The notes: generated by a model from the sequence alone, not told the origin. 64,000 nt of DNA from Nevskiales bacterium (GCA_028698335.1 JAQVDP010000016.1:1-64000); one strand, 5' to 3'. Positions 26,459 to 35,203 are shown, numbered from the stretch's first letter. A program made the numbers and translations.

Positions 26459-26887
26459 ATGAGCACACCGACCGACACCGCGCCCAAACCGACGCGCATC
26501 GCGCCGATCGTCACGCCCGACGCCAAGTCGTTCTGGGCAGCCGCCGACGAGGAGCGGTTCGTCGGCCAGAAATGCGGCGACTGCGGCCGGTTCACGTTCC
26601 CGCCGCGTCCGATGTGCCCGCACTGCCACAGTCTCAAGCGCGAGGAAGTCGAACTGAGCGGCTACGGCACGGTGCATTCGTGGACGGTGCCGCGCCATCC
26701 GCATCCGTTCGGGTTCAGGGAAGCGCCGGTCGTCGCGGTGATCCAGCTCGATGAGGGCATCCGCATGGTGTCCAACGTCGTCGGCGTCGCGCCGGAGGAC
26801 ATGAAGATGGACATGGCGGTCGAGGTCGGCTTCGAGCCGACGATGAACAATCACAAGGTGCCGGTGTTCAAGCCGCGCGCGCAGTAA
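26459..26887 (+). CDS. DUF35 OB-fold protein with zinc ribbon, partner of thiolase-like aldolase
   Basis: The 142-residue protein has a helix-forming N-terminus, a rubredoxin-like zinc ribbon (CGDC ... CPHC, residues 40-60) and an OB-fold acyl-CoA-binding domain (about 63-140) with the DUF35 pattern ELSGYGTVHSWTV. Proteins of this type form complexes with SCP2-thiolase-like proteins; in actinobacterial steroid side-chain degradation the DUF35 part of ChsH2 joins Ltp2 to make a retro-aldolase. Here it is 10 bases upstream of exactly such a thiolase-like gene. The start follows immediately after a gene-free region. Confidence 0.87.
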   Translation: MSTPTDTAPKPTRIAPIVTPDAKSFWAAADEERFVGQKCGDCGRFTFPPRPMCPHCHSLKREEVELSGYGTVHSWTVPRHPHPFGFREAPVVAVIQLDEGIRMVSNVVGVAPEDMKMDMAVEVGFEPTMNNHKVPVFKPRAQ

Positions 26888-26897
26888 GGGGAACAGC

Positions 26898-28064
26898 ATG
26901 ACACGCACCTTCACCGAAGCCGCGATCGCGGGTATCGGCGCCACCGAGTTTTCCAAGGAATCCGGCCGCAGCGAGCTGCAGCTCGCCGCCGAATGTTCGC
27001 TGGCCGCCTGCGAGGACGCGGGCGTCAACCCGCAGGACATCGACGGCATGATCACCTTCACGATCGACAACAGCGACGAGATCGGTCTCGCGCGCTGCCT
27101 CGGTGTGAAGGATCTGGCGTACACCACGCGCATCCCGGGCGGCGGCGCCGCGGCGGCGGCGACGATCTACCAGGCGATGGCGCTGGTCAACGCCGGGCTG
27201 TGCAAGAACGTGCTGATCTGGCGCGCGATGAACGAGCGCAGCCAATATCGGTTTGGGCAGAACCCGAACAACATGCAGGGCTATACCGGCGGCCACGGCA
27301 CCGGCTCGCTGCTGTGGTGCATTCCGTACGGCGCGATGACGCCGGCCAGCTGGGGCGCGCTGCAGGGCGCGCGCTACATGCACACCTACGGTATCAGCAA
27401 CCGCGACCTCGGCTACGTCTCGGTGCAGCAGCGCGCCTATGCCGCAACCAATCCCAAGGCGTGGTTCTACGAGCGCCCGATCACCCTGGAGGATCACCAG
27501 AACTCGAAGTGGATCCAGGAGCCGTGGCTGCGCCTGCTCGACTGCTGCCAGGAATCCGACGGCGGGGTCGCGATCCTGGTCACCAGCCTCGAACGCGCGC
27601 GCGATCTGAAGCAGCCGCCGGTGAAGATCGCCGGCGCCTGCCAGTCGATTCCGTACAACGTCGAGGTGATCTCCAACTACTACCACGACGATCTGACGGT
27701 GATGCCGGAAGCCTGGGGTACAGCCAAACGCCTGTACGCGCAGACCGGCTTCAAGCCGACCGACATGCAGGCGGCGATGATCTATGACGCGTTCACGCCG
27801 CAGGTGTTGATGCAGCTCGAAGCCTTCGGCTTCTGCGGCAAGGGCGAGGGCGCGGCCTTCGTCAAGAGCGGCGCGCTGGCGATCGACGGCCAGCTGCCGA
27901 CCAACACCCACGGCGGTCTGCTCGGCGAGGCCTACATCCACGGCATGAACAGCATGGCCGAGGGTGTGCGCCAGGTCCGCGGCAGCGCGGTCAACCAGGT
28001 CAAGGACGTCACCAACGTGCTGGTGTCGTCGGGCATGGCCGGCGCGATCCTCAGCAAAGCCTGA
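26898..28064 (+). CDS. SCP2-thiolase-like protein, probable Ltp2-type acyl-CoA retro-aldolase
   Basis: The 388-residue thiolase-fold protein lacks the usual thiolase nucleophilic cysteine: the segment that should carry it reads RIPGGGAAAAATIYQAM. AMNERSQYRFG, MIYDAFTP (about residue 295) and GGLLGEAYIHGMN (about 340) resemble the Ltp2 aldolases, in which tyrosines at two such positions are catalytic. It therefore probably cleaves a beta-hydroxyacyl-CoA by a retro-aldol reaction in complex with the DUF35 protein rather than acting as an acetyl-CoA acetyltransferase. Assignment of the tyrosines is by pattern only. GGGGA precedes the start. Confidence 0.85.
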   Translation: MTRTFTEAAIAGIGATEFSKESGRSELQLAAECSLAACEDAGVNPQDIDGMITFTIDNSDEIGLARCLGVKDLAYTTRIPGGGAAAAATIYQAMALVNAGLCKNVLIWRAMNERSQYRFGQNPNNMQGYTGGHGTGSLLWCIPYGAMTPASWGALQGARYMHTYGISNRDLGYVSVQQRAYAATNPKAWFYERPITLEDHQNSKWIQEPWLRLLDCCQESDGGVAILVTSLERARDLKQPPVKIAGACQSIPYNVEVISNYYHDDLTVMPEAWGTAKRLYAQTGFKPTDMQAAMIYDAFTPQVLMQLEAFGFCGKGEGAAFVKSGALAIDGQLPTNTHGGLLGEAYIHGMNSMAEGVRQVRGSAVNQVKDVTNVLVSSGMAGAILSKA

Positions 28065-28072
28065 TCGTCCGC

Positions 28073-29032
28073 ATGCGCAGCCTGCCGCTGAAGCTCGACG
28101 TCGCGGTCGAGCTGCCGGGCGAAGCGTCGGCACAGATGGCGGCGACCCTGTGGTTGCCGGAGACACCCGCCGCCGCGTCGCGCGTCTGGTGCTGCCTGCC
28201 CGGCGGCAACATGAATCGCGGCTACTACGACCTGCGCCCGCCCGCAGCGGCGGACGACGACAGCTACAGCTTCGCCGCGCAGATGACCGCGCGTGGCGAT
28301 CTGGTCGCGGCCTTCGACTATCTGGGCATCGGTGGCAGCACGCGACCCGAGGACGGCTACGCGCTGACGCCGGATCTGCTGACCGCGGCCAATGCGCAGG
28401 CGGTCGGCGCGGTGCTTGGGCGGCTGCGCGGCGGGCAGTACGAAGGGGTGCCGGCGCTGCCGCATCTGCGCGCGATCGGCCTCGGCCACTCGATGGGCGC
28501 GATGATGACGGTGCTGCTGCAGGCCGCCGCGCAGCCCTACGACGCGGTCGCGCTGCTGGGCTTTTCGACCCGCGGTCTTCCGGAGTATCTGAGCCCGAAA
28601 ATGCGCGAGCTGGCGCAGGACGTGCCGGCGGTGCGCGCGCAACTGGTCGGGCTGTGCAAGACGATGTTCCCGGTGCCGTATCCGGTGATCAAGTCCTCGG
28701 GCAACGGCGCCGAGCTGTACGGCAGCGCCAGGGCCGAGCCGGCCGGCGTCGCCGCGCTCAAGGCCGCGACCGAACATGTGCTGGCGGTGCCGGCGTTCCT
28801 GTCGATGCTGCCGGGCAATGTCGCGCCGGAGGCGGCGCAGATCGACGTGCCGCTGTTCCTGGGCCTAGGCGAGCGTGACATGGCCGGCCCCACGCACCAG
28901 ATTCCGGCGGCGTTCCCGGCCAGCCGCGACGTCACCCTGCAGATCCTGCCCGAGACCGGCCACAGCCACTTCCTGTTTCCGGCGCGCGAACAGCTGTTTG
29001 CCCGCCTCGATCACTGGATCGGGGGCGTCTGA
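28073..29032 (+). CDS. Alpha/beta-hydrolase fold protein
   Basis: The 319-residue protein has the hydrolase nucleophile elbow GLGHSMGAMM (Ser about residue 141), an oxyanion region CLPGGNMNRGYYD, and a late histidine in ETGHSHFLFPAREQ. The family contains esterases, thioesterases and lactonases. Within this operon, hydrolysis of a CoA thioester or an ester of the catabolised lipid is plausible but unproved. It starts 8 bases after the thiolase-like gene. Confidence 0.85.
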   Translation: MRSLPLKLDVAVELPGEASAQMAATLWLPETPAAASRVWCCLPGGNMNRGYYDLRPPAAADDDSYSFAAQMTARGDLVAAFDYLGIGGSTRPEDGYALTPDLLTAANAQAVGAVLGRLRGGQYEGVPALPHLRAIGLGHSMGAMMTVLLQAAAQPYDAVALLGFSTRGLPEYLSPKMRELAQDVPAVRAQLVGLCKTMFPVPYPVIKSSGNGAELYGSARAEPAGVAALKAATEHVLAVPAFLSMLPGNVAPEAAQIDVPLFLGLGERDMAGPTHQIPAAFPASRDVTLQILPETGHSHFLFPAREQLFARLDHWIGGV

Positions 29033-29095
29033 ACCCGGCGCACGCTGCGCGCGGCCTTGCTAGGCTTTGCGGTCTGTCAGCGTCGGGAAATCACC

Positions 29096-29818
29096 ATGGC
29101 CGCTACCTCCGTGCAGTACGAACTGGATCAGGGCATCGCCGTCATCCACATGGACGACGGCAAGCGCAATGCCCTGTCGCCGTCGATGTTCAAGGCGCTC
29201 AATGGCGCTCTGGACCGGGCCGAGCGCGACGGTGCCGTCGTCATCCTGACCGGCCGCGACGAGGTGTTCTCGGCCGGCTTCGATCTCAAGGTGATGAAGT
29301 CCGGCGGACTCGGCGCGCTGCGCATGCTGCACGCGGGGTACTCGATCACGGCGCGGGTGCTGAACCATCCGTATCCGGTCATCGCCGCCTGCAACGGGCA
29401 CGTCCTGGCCATGGGCGTGTTCCTGATGCTGTCGTCCGACTACATCGTCGGCAGCCGCGGCGACTTCAGGATCTCGGCCAATGAGGTCGCGCTGGGCCTG
29501 ACCATGCCGCGGGTCGCGGCGGCGATGCTGCAGCACCGGCTGACCCCGGCGGCGTTCCAGCGCGCGGTGACGCTGTCCGAATATTTCCCGACCGAGTCGG
29601 CGCTGCAGGCCGGCTTCTTCGACGAACTGGTGGTGCCGGACGCGCTGATGACCCGGGCCATGGCGTGCGCGCGCGAGTTCGCCAAGCTCGACATGACGGC
29701 GCATGCGGCCTCGAAGCAGCGCATCCGGGCGGCGCTGACCGGGCACATCCGCCGCAGCGTCGCGCTGGATGTGAAGGATGCCGCGATGATGGGCCTGCGC
29801 GGACGTCGTCCACGCTAG
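29096..29818 (+). CDS. Enoyl-CoA hydratase/isomerase (crotonase) family protein
   Basis: The 240-residue protein has the crotonase oxyanion regions (VFSAGFDLKVMKSGG and ACNGHVLAMGVFLMLSSDY). The first catalytic glutamate of classical hydratases, normally in the GxELAL segment, is absent (phenylalanine-leucine here), while a glutamate remains in SANEVALGLTM. One acidic residue suggests an isomerase or another crotonase reaction rather than standard hydration. It lacks the C-terminal part of longer hydratases. A TAGGCT -10-like box at about 29061 may give a promoter of its own. Confidence 0.85.
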   Translation: MAATSVQYELDQGIAVIHMDDGKRNALSPSMFKALNGALDRAERDGAVVILTGRDEVFSAGFDLKVMKSGGLGALRMLHAGYSITARVLNHPYPVIAACNGHVLAMGVFLMLSSDYIVGSRGDFRISANEVALGLTMPRVAAAMLQHRLTPAAFQRAVTLSEYFPTESALQAGFFDELVVPDALMTRAMACAREFAKLDMTAHAASKQRIRAALTGHIRRSVALDVKDAAMMGLRGRRPR

Positions 29819-29986
29819 GTCGGGTGCGGGGCCGTGGTGCCCGCGGGGTCGCGCTGCTTCCGCGCGATCTCATGCAAGTGGACGGGGTTGCCGGACGGCG
29901 CCTCGCTTAAAGTCCGACCATACTTCCGGGGCCGCGCGTATGCGGCTCCTCGAATGGCAGAACCTGGATTTTCTGGAGAACGATCG

Positions 29987-30304
29987 ATGGCGATGACGGC
30001 CCTCAAGCCGGGAGCGCGCTTCAAGAGTGCGGTCAGCGATGCACAGGTCATGGTGATCAAGGCGCCCGCGGGCGAACACGAACTCAGCTGCGCCGGCGTG
30101 GCGATGCTGGCCGGTGCCGACACCGCGCCGGACGGCGTGCAGGCCGATGCCGCCGACAGCGGTGAGACGCTGATCGGCAAGCGTTACGTCAACGAGGACG
30201 AGTCGCTGGAACTGCTGTGCACCAAGGGCGGCGCCGGCACGCTGGCGCTCGACGGCACGCCGCTCGAGATCAAGCAGGCCAAGCAGCTGCCGTCTTCGGA
30301 CTGA
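29987..30304 (+). CDS. Conserved small protein of unknown function next to acyl-CoA ligase
   Basis: The 105-residue acidic protein has no signal, membrane helix or metal motif. Visible blocks are LKPGARFKSAVSDAQVMVIKAP, LSCAGVAM, GKRYVNEDESLELLCTKGGAGTL and a KQLPSSD terminus. The pattern looks mostly beta and is like small proteins I associate with acyl-CoA ligase neighbourhoods in other bacteria, but I cannot name a family. GGAGA lies 8 bases before the ATG at 29987; the longer in-frame start at 29834 has none. The ligase gene begins 36 bases later. Confidence 0.72.
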   Translation: MAMTALKPGARFKSAVSDAQVMVIKAPAGEHELSCAGVAMLAGADTAPDGVQADAADSGETLIGKRYVNEDESLELLCTKGGAGTLALDGTPLEIKQAKQLPSSD

Positions 30305-30340
30305 TGGGTCGGGGCGCGCCCCGGATACGAAGCCAAGCCA

Positions 30341-31846
30341 ATGAACATTTCCACCATTCTCGACATGGCCGCCGAGGCCTTCGGCGAGCGCGTCGGCGTC
30401 GTCTGCGGTGAGACGCGCCTGAGCTACGCCGAGCTGCGGGCGACCGCCTATGCCGCGGCCGAGCGCATCAAGGCCAGCGGTGCGGCTTACGTGGTGCTGC
30501 TCGACGTCAGCAGCCCGGCGGCGTCGGTCGCGGTGTTCGCCGCCGCCTATGCCGGCGTGCCCTACGTGCCGATCAACTACCGCCTGACGGCGGACGAGAT
30601 CAACGCGCTGGTCGAACGCGCGTCGCCGGCCTACCTGATCACCTCGGGCGAGCTGCGCGACAAGCTCGCGCCGCGCGACGACCTGACCGTCGTCGACCGT
30701 GCCGATTTCCTCGCCGCGCGGGCCGGCGAAGATGCGGTGCCGACCGAGGTGGGCGACGATCCGCGTGCGGTCGCGGTGCAGCTGTTCACCAGCGGCACCA
30801 CCGGCAAGCCCAAGGCCGCGATCCTGCGCCACGAGAACCTGATGTCCTATATCGTCGGCACCGTCGAGTTCGCCGCCGCCGACGAGGACGACGCGATCCT
30901 GGTGACGGTGCCGCCGTATCACATCGCCGGCATCTCGTCGGTGCTGTCGTCGACCTACGCCTGCCGCCGCGTCGTGCAGATGCCGAACTTCGACGCCGCC
31001 GGCTGGCTCAGGCTGTGCCGCGACGAGAATGTCACCAACGCGTTCCTGGTGCCGACGATGCTCGCGCGCATCGTCGAGCATCTGGCGGCGACCGGCGAGA
31101 CGCCGGAGCTGCCGCGCCTGCGGGCGCTGGCCTATGGCGGCGGCAAGATGCCGCTGTCGGTGATCCAGCAGGCGGTGCGCCTGTTCCCGAACGTAGACTT
31201 CACCAATGCCTACGGCCTGACCGAGACCAGCTCGACCATCGCCGTGCTCGGTCCGGACGATCACCGTGCTGCGCTGCAGAGCGACGATCCCTACGTGCAG
31301 AAGCGCCTGGCGTCGGTCGGCAGGGCCACCGGCGCGGTGGAGATCCAGATCCGCGACGAGGACGACGGTGTGCTGGGGCCCGACCAGGCCGGCTACGTGT
31401 TCGTGCGCGGCCCGCAGGTATCCGGCGAATACAAGCAGCAGGGCAGCCAGCTCGATGCGGACGGCTGGTTCCCGACCCGCGACCGTGGCTGGCTCGACCG
31501 CGACGGCTATCTGTTTCTCGAGGGGCGGGCCGACGACGTCATCGTCCGCGGCGGCGAGAACATCTCGCCGGGCGAGATCGAAGACGTGCTGCTGAGCCAT
31601 CCCGCGGTGGCCGACGTCGCCTGCGTGGCGATGCCGGACGAGCAGTGGGGCGAGGCCGTCGCCGCGGCGGTGGTGCTCAAGGACGGCGCGCAGGCCAGCG
31701 CCGACGAACTGCAGGCGCTGGTCAAGGGGCAGCTGCGCTCGTCGCGGGTGCCGCAGTCCATCGTGTTCAAGGACGCGCTGCCGTACAACGAGACCGGCAA
31801 GCTGCTGCGGCGCCTGGTGCGCCAGGAATTCGCGACGCCGGACTGA
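30341..31846 (+). CDS. Acyl-CoA synthetase (fatty-acid/aromatic-acid CoA ligase)
   Basis: The 501-residue ANL-family enzyme has the P-loop TSGTTGKPKAA (about residue 150), the YGLTETSS motif (about 290), the adenylation hinge GRADDVIVRGGENISPGEIE (about 395) and the late catalytic lysine in NETGKLLRR. It activates a carboxylic acid to its CoA thioester using ATP. It is shorter than classic FadD and lacks a membrane anchor. Its place in the operon suggests it activates the acid that feeds the retro-aldolase and crotonase steps. Confidence 0.92.
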   Translation: MNISTILDMAAEAFGERVGVVCGETRLSYAELRATAYAAAERIKASGAAYVVLLDVSSPAASVAVFAAAYAGVPYVPINYRLTADEINALVERASPAYLITSGELRDKLAPRDDLTVVDRADFLAARAGEDAVPTEVGDDPRAVAVQLFTSGTTGKPKAAILRHENLMSYIVGTVEFAAADEDDAILVTVPPYHIAGISSVLSSTYACRRVVQMPNFDAAGWLRLCRDENVTNAFLVPTMLARIVEHLAATGETPELPRLRALAYGGGKMPLSVIQQAVRLFPNVDFTNAYGLTETSSTIAVLGPDDHRAALQSDDPYVQKRLASVGRATGAVEIQIRDEDDGVLGPDQAGYVFVRGPQVSGEYKQQGSQLDADGWFPTRDRGWLDRDGYLFLEGRADDVIVRGGENISPGEIEDVLLSHPAVADVACVAMPDEQWGEAVAAAVVLKDGAQASADELQALVKGQLRSSRVPQSIVFKDALPYNETGKLLRRLVRQEFATPD

Positions 31847-31887
31847 CTCGCGCGGCGCGATCGGATCCTTTCAGACTGGAGCGGGGC

Positions 31888-32352
31888 ATGGCCTTCATCA
31901 TCGACCGGACCCTGGAGATCGACGCGCCGGCGGCGATCGTATGGGAAGTGATCTCCGATCTGCCGCGGTATCGCGAGTGGAATCCGTTCTGCCTCGAATG
32001 CAGCTCGACGCTCAGGCCGGGCGATCCGATCGACATGAAGGTGCAGTTGCTCGCGCGGCCGCAGAGGCAGCGCGAGTGGATGCTCGAATGCGACGAGGGC
32101 ACCGGCTTCGCCTACCGCATGAAACCGGTGCCGGCCGGTGCGCTGTCGAGCCGGCGCTCGCACGCCATCGAGGCGATCGGGCCCGGGCGCGCGCGCTACC
32201 ATTCCCACTTTGAACTGAAGGGGTGGTTGATGCCGCTGGTACGGGGATTGCTCGGGCGCAAGCTCGAGGCCGGATTCGGCAACATGAGCGCAGCGGTCAA
32301 GCAGCGCGCCGAACTGCTGTGGTCGCAGCGCCAGACCCACGCGGCGGCCTAG
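31888..32352 (+). CDS. SRPBCC (START/Bet v1-like) hydrophobic-ligand-binding protein
   Basis: The 154-residue protein has the SRPBCC beginning (DRTLEIDAPAAIVWEVISDLPRYREWNPFC) and a C-terminal helix. The fold makes a hydrophobic cavity used for lipids, polyketides or cofactors. No catalytic residue can be assigned. GGAGCGGGG precedes the ATG. It lies between the acyl-CoA ligase and a CoA-transferase gene and may bind or shuttle the lipophilic substrate. Confidence 0.8.
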   Translation: MAFIIDRTLEIDAPAAIVWEVISDLPRYREWNPFCLECSSTLRPGDPIDMKVQLLARPQRQREWMLECDEGTGFAYRMKPVPAGALSSRRSHAIEAIGPGRARYHSHFELKGWLMPLVRGLLGRKLEAGFGNMSAAVKQRAELLWSQRQTHAAA

Positions 32353-33743
32353 CGGCGCACGCCCCGACGCAGGCCCCTGGCGAGCAGGCGCTGGCGGGCG
32401 ACTATGCGCGGTCGCTGCTGTCATCTCTCGGCATCGCCGTCTCCGAAGACCTCGCGCCCGCAGCCGAACATCCGGCGATCGCCGCCGCGCGCGGCGGCCT
32501 GACCGTTCTCAGCGGCTGCGCCGACGGTCCCGCGCGACTGTGCCCGCTGCCGCTGGCGAGCTGCGCCGACGGCGCACTGGCCGCGCTGGCCGCACTGGCC
32601 GGATCCCGGCGCGCCGCCTTCGACGATCTGCGCGGTTCCGATCTGCTGGGCCTGCGCGCCGCGTTCAACGGTCTGGGTCGCAACGGCGCCATCGCGCCCG
32701 GTGGCAGTTGCCACCTGCTGCCGACCGCCGATGGCGCGATCGCGCTGAACCTCGCCCGAGACGATGACTGGGACCTGCTGCCGGCCTGGCTCGAAACGGC
32801 GGTCGCGCCGGACTGGCATGCGGTCGCCGCGGTGGTTGCGGGGCGCACGATGCACGACTGTGTCGAACGCGGTCGCGAGCTTGGCATGGCGGTGGCGCCG
32901 CGGGTGCCGGTGCCGTCCCGGCCGCCGCCGTGGGTGCGCGGCATCGAGGTCTGGCACGAAGCCGCACCGCCGCTGTCCGCGGCGCGCCGCCCGCGCGTGG
33001 TGGATCTGTCGTCGCTGTGGGCCGGCCCCCTGTGCAGCCATCTGCTGCAGCGCGCCGGCGCCGAGGTCATCAAGGTCGAAAGCACGCACCGTCCCGACGG
33101 CGCGCGCTCGGGGCCGGCGGCGTTCTTCGACTGGCTCAACGCCGGCAAGCGCAGCGTCGCGCTGGACCTGCGCAGCGATCCGGGACGCCGCGCGCTGCGG
33201 GCGCTGGTCGCGAGCGCCGACATCGTCATCGAGGCGTCGCGGCCGCGGGCGCTGCGTCAGCTCGGCATCGACGCCGAGGCGCTGGTGCGGGCGCGGCCGG
33301 GGCTGACCTGGATCAGCATCAGCGGCTATGGCCGCGCCGAGCCGCAGGCGCAGTGGGTCGCATTCGGCGACGACGCCGGCGTGGGCGCCGGCCTGTCGGA
33401 GCTGATGCAGCGGCTGTACGGCGAGACGCTGTTCGTCGGCGATGCGATCGCCGATCCGCTGACCGGCGTGCACGCCGCGCTGGCGGCCTGGGCCGGCTGG
33501 TGCCGGGGCGGCGGCGGGCTGCTGGCGCTGGCCCTGTGCGACGTGGTGCGCCACTGCGCCGGGTTCGATCGGCCGGCGGATGCCGGCGCCCTGCACGCGC
33601 GGCTGCAGCGCTGGCAGGCACGGGTCGAGCGCGCGGGGCTGCAGCCGCAGTTGCCGGCGCCGCCGCGCGTGGCGGAAGCGGCCGCCGCGTTGGGTGCCGA
33701 TACCGACGCCGTGCTCGCCACGCCGGCGCACGCCGCATGCTGA
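32319..33743 (+). CDS. CaiB/BaiF-family (class III) CoA-transferase with unusual domain order
   Basis: The class III CoA-transferase core motif (RVVDLSSLWAGPLCSHLLQRAGAEVIKVES) normally opens the protein, but here it begins near residue 225. The first half carries blocks that normally come after it: a PTADGAIALNLARDDDW segment and a GRTMHDCVERGRELGMAVAP segment. The protein therefore looks permuted, or like a fused pair with a degraded first Rossmann domain. The probable catalytic aspartate is in FGDDAGVG. The start is unsure: the only in-frame start codon near the previous stop is GTG at 32319, overlapping the SRPBCC gene by 34 bases. Confidence 0.75.
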   Translation: MVAAPDPRGGLAAHAPTQAPGEQALAGDYARSLLSSLGIAVSEDLAPAAEHPAIAAARGGLTVLSGCADGPARLCPLPLASCADGALAALAALAGSRRAAFDDLRGSDLLGLRAAFNGLGRNGAIAPGGSCHLLPTADGAIALNLARDDDWDLLPAWLETAVAPDWHAVAAVVAGRTMHDCVERGRELGMAVAPRVPVPSRPPPWVRGIEVWHEAAPPLSAARRPRVVDLSSLWAGPLCSHLLQRAGAEVIKVESTHRPDGARSGPAAFFDWLNAGKRSVALDLRSDPGRRALRALVASADIVIEASRPRALRQLGIDAEALVRARPGLTWISISGYGRAEPQAQWVAFGDDAGVGAGLSELMQRLYGETLFVGDAIADPLTGVHAALAAWAGWCRGGGGLLALALCDVVRHCAGFDRPADAGALHARLQRWQARVERAGLQPQLPAPPRVAEAAAALGADTDAVLATPAHAAC

Positions 33744-35203
33744 TCCGCGATGCCGAGATCGCGTTCGATGGCGCCACCGTCGATCTGCGGGTCGACGCCG
33801 GGCGGATCGTCGAGATCGCGCCGGCGCTGCGTCGGCTCGCCGGCGAGCCGGTCATCGAGGCGCGCGGTCGCGCACTGATCCGCAGCCTGCGCGATCACCA
33901 CCTGCATCTGTGCGCGGCGGCCGCCGCGCGCGCATCGGTGCCCTGCGGTCCGCCCGCGGTGGACACCCCGGATGCGCTGTCCGCGGCGCTGCGCGATGCC
34001 GATGCGGCCGCGCCGCCGGGACAGTGGCTGCGCGGGGTCGGCTATCACGACAGCGTGCTTTCCGGCACGGACCCGGATGCCGGGCTGGACCGCGACTGGC
34101 TCGACCGCTGCGTGCCGTCCCGTCCGCTGCGGCTGCAGCATCGCAGCGGGCGCCTGTGGATTCTCAACACGGCCGCCTTGCGGGCGCTCGGCGTCGATCC
34201 CGAATCCGCCGCGGACGATCCGCTGGAGCGCCGCAACGGCCGCGCCACCGGCCGCCTCTACGATGCCGACGCGTGGCTGCGCGCACGCCTGCCGTCGCAG
34301 CGTCCGCATCTGCGTACGCTGAGTCGCGCGCTGTGGCGCCACGGCATCACCGCCGTCACCGATACCAGCCACGACAACGGCCTCGAAGCGGCCGCGCACT
34401 TCGCCTCGGCGCAGGCCGCCGGCGAACTGCTGCAGGATGTGCGGGTCATGGGCGATGCCGAGCTCGACGCGATGGCGGATGCGGTGGGGGCGCATGGTCA
34501 TCGGCTGTGGCGCGGCGCCCACAAGTTCCACCTGCACGACCACGCGCTGCCGGAGTTCGGTGAACTGTGTACGCAGATCCGGCGCGCGCACGCCGCCGGC
34601 CGCAACGTCGCGTTCCACTGTGTCAGCCGCACCGACCTGGTCTACGCGCTGGCGGCGCTGCGCGAGGCCGGGACGCGTCGTGGCGACCGGATCGAACATG
34701 CCTCGATCGCGCCGCCGGAGCTGGTCGAGGCGGTCGCGGAGCTGGGCCTGTGCGTGGTGACGCAACCGGGCTTCGTCGCCGAGCGCGGCGAGGCCTATCG
34801 CCGCGAGGTCGACGCCGACGATCTGCCGTGGCTGTACCGCCTGCGTGCCTGGCTCGACGCCGGTGTCGATCTGGCCGGCAGCAGCGACGCGCCCTACGTC
34901 GATCCCAATCCCTGGCGGTCGATGCAGGCGGCGGTCGACCGCCGCAGCGCCGGCGGGCACTGCATCGGGCCCGACGAACGCCTTGATCCGCTCACGGCGC
35001 TGCGGCTGTGGCAGGGCGAGTTGCACGCGCCCGGACATGTGCCGGCGCTGCGCGTCGGCGCGGACGCGGATCTGTGCCTGTTGCCGGCGCCGTGGGCCGG
35101 GCTGTGCGGCCGGCTCGATCAGGTCGAACCGCTGCTGACGCTGAAGCGGGGGCGCGACGCGGCGTCGGACGAGGTACCGACGGCGGCGGCGCTGCGGGCA
35201 TGA
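33737..35203 (+). CDS. Amidohydrolase family 3 (YtcJ-like) metal-dependent hydrolase
   Basis: The 488-residue protein has the amidohydrolase layout: an N-terminal beta domain, the metal motif DHHLHL (about residue 55), later histidines in AFHCVSRTD (about 293) and EHASIAPPE (about 318), and the active-site aspartate in SSDAPYVDPNPW (about 382). YtcJ-like proteins hydrolyse amides or cyclic compounds of mostly unknown identity. The ATG overlaps the CoA-transferase stop by 7 bases, indicating coupled expression in the acyl-CoA operon. Confidence 0.87.
   Translation: MLIRDAEIAFDGATVDLRVDAGRIVEIAPALRRLAGEPVIEARGRALIRSLRDHHLHLCAAAAARASVPCGPPAVDTPDALSAALRDADAAAPPGQWLRGVGYHDSVLSGTDPDAGLDRDWLDRCVPSRPLRLQHRSGRLWILNTAALRALGVDPESAADDPLERRNGRATGRLYDADAWLRARLPSQRPHLRTLSRALWRHGITAVTDTSHDNGLEAAAHFASAQAAGELLQDVRVMGDAELDAMADAVGAHGHRLWRGAHKFHLHDHALPEFGELCTQIRRAHAAGRNVAFHCVSRTDLVYALAALREAGTRRGDRIEHASIAPPELVEAVAELGLCVVTQPGFVAERGEAYRREVDADDLPWLYRLRAWLDAGVDLAGSSDAPYVDPNPWRSMQAAVDRRSAGGHCIGPDERLDPLTALRLWQGELHAPGHVPALRVGADADLCLLPAPWAGLCGRLDQVEPLLTLKRGRDAASDEVPTAAALRA

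Noticed and set aside
26898-28064. Ordinary acetyl-CoA acetyltransferase
   Set aside because: The nucleophilic cysteine is missing from the expected segment and the adjacent DUF35 gene favours an Ltp2-type aldolase.
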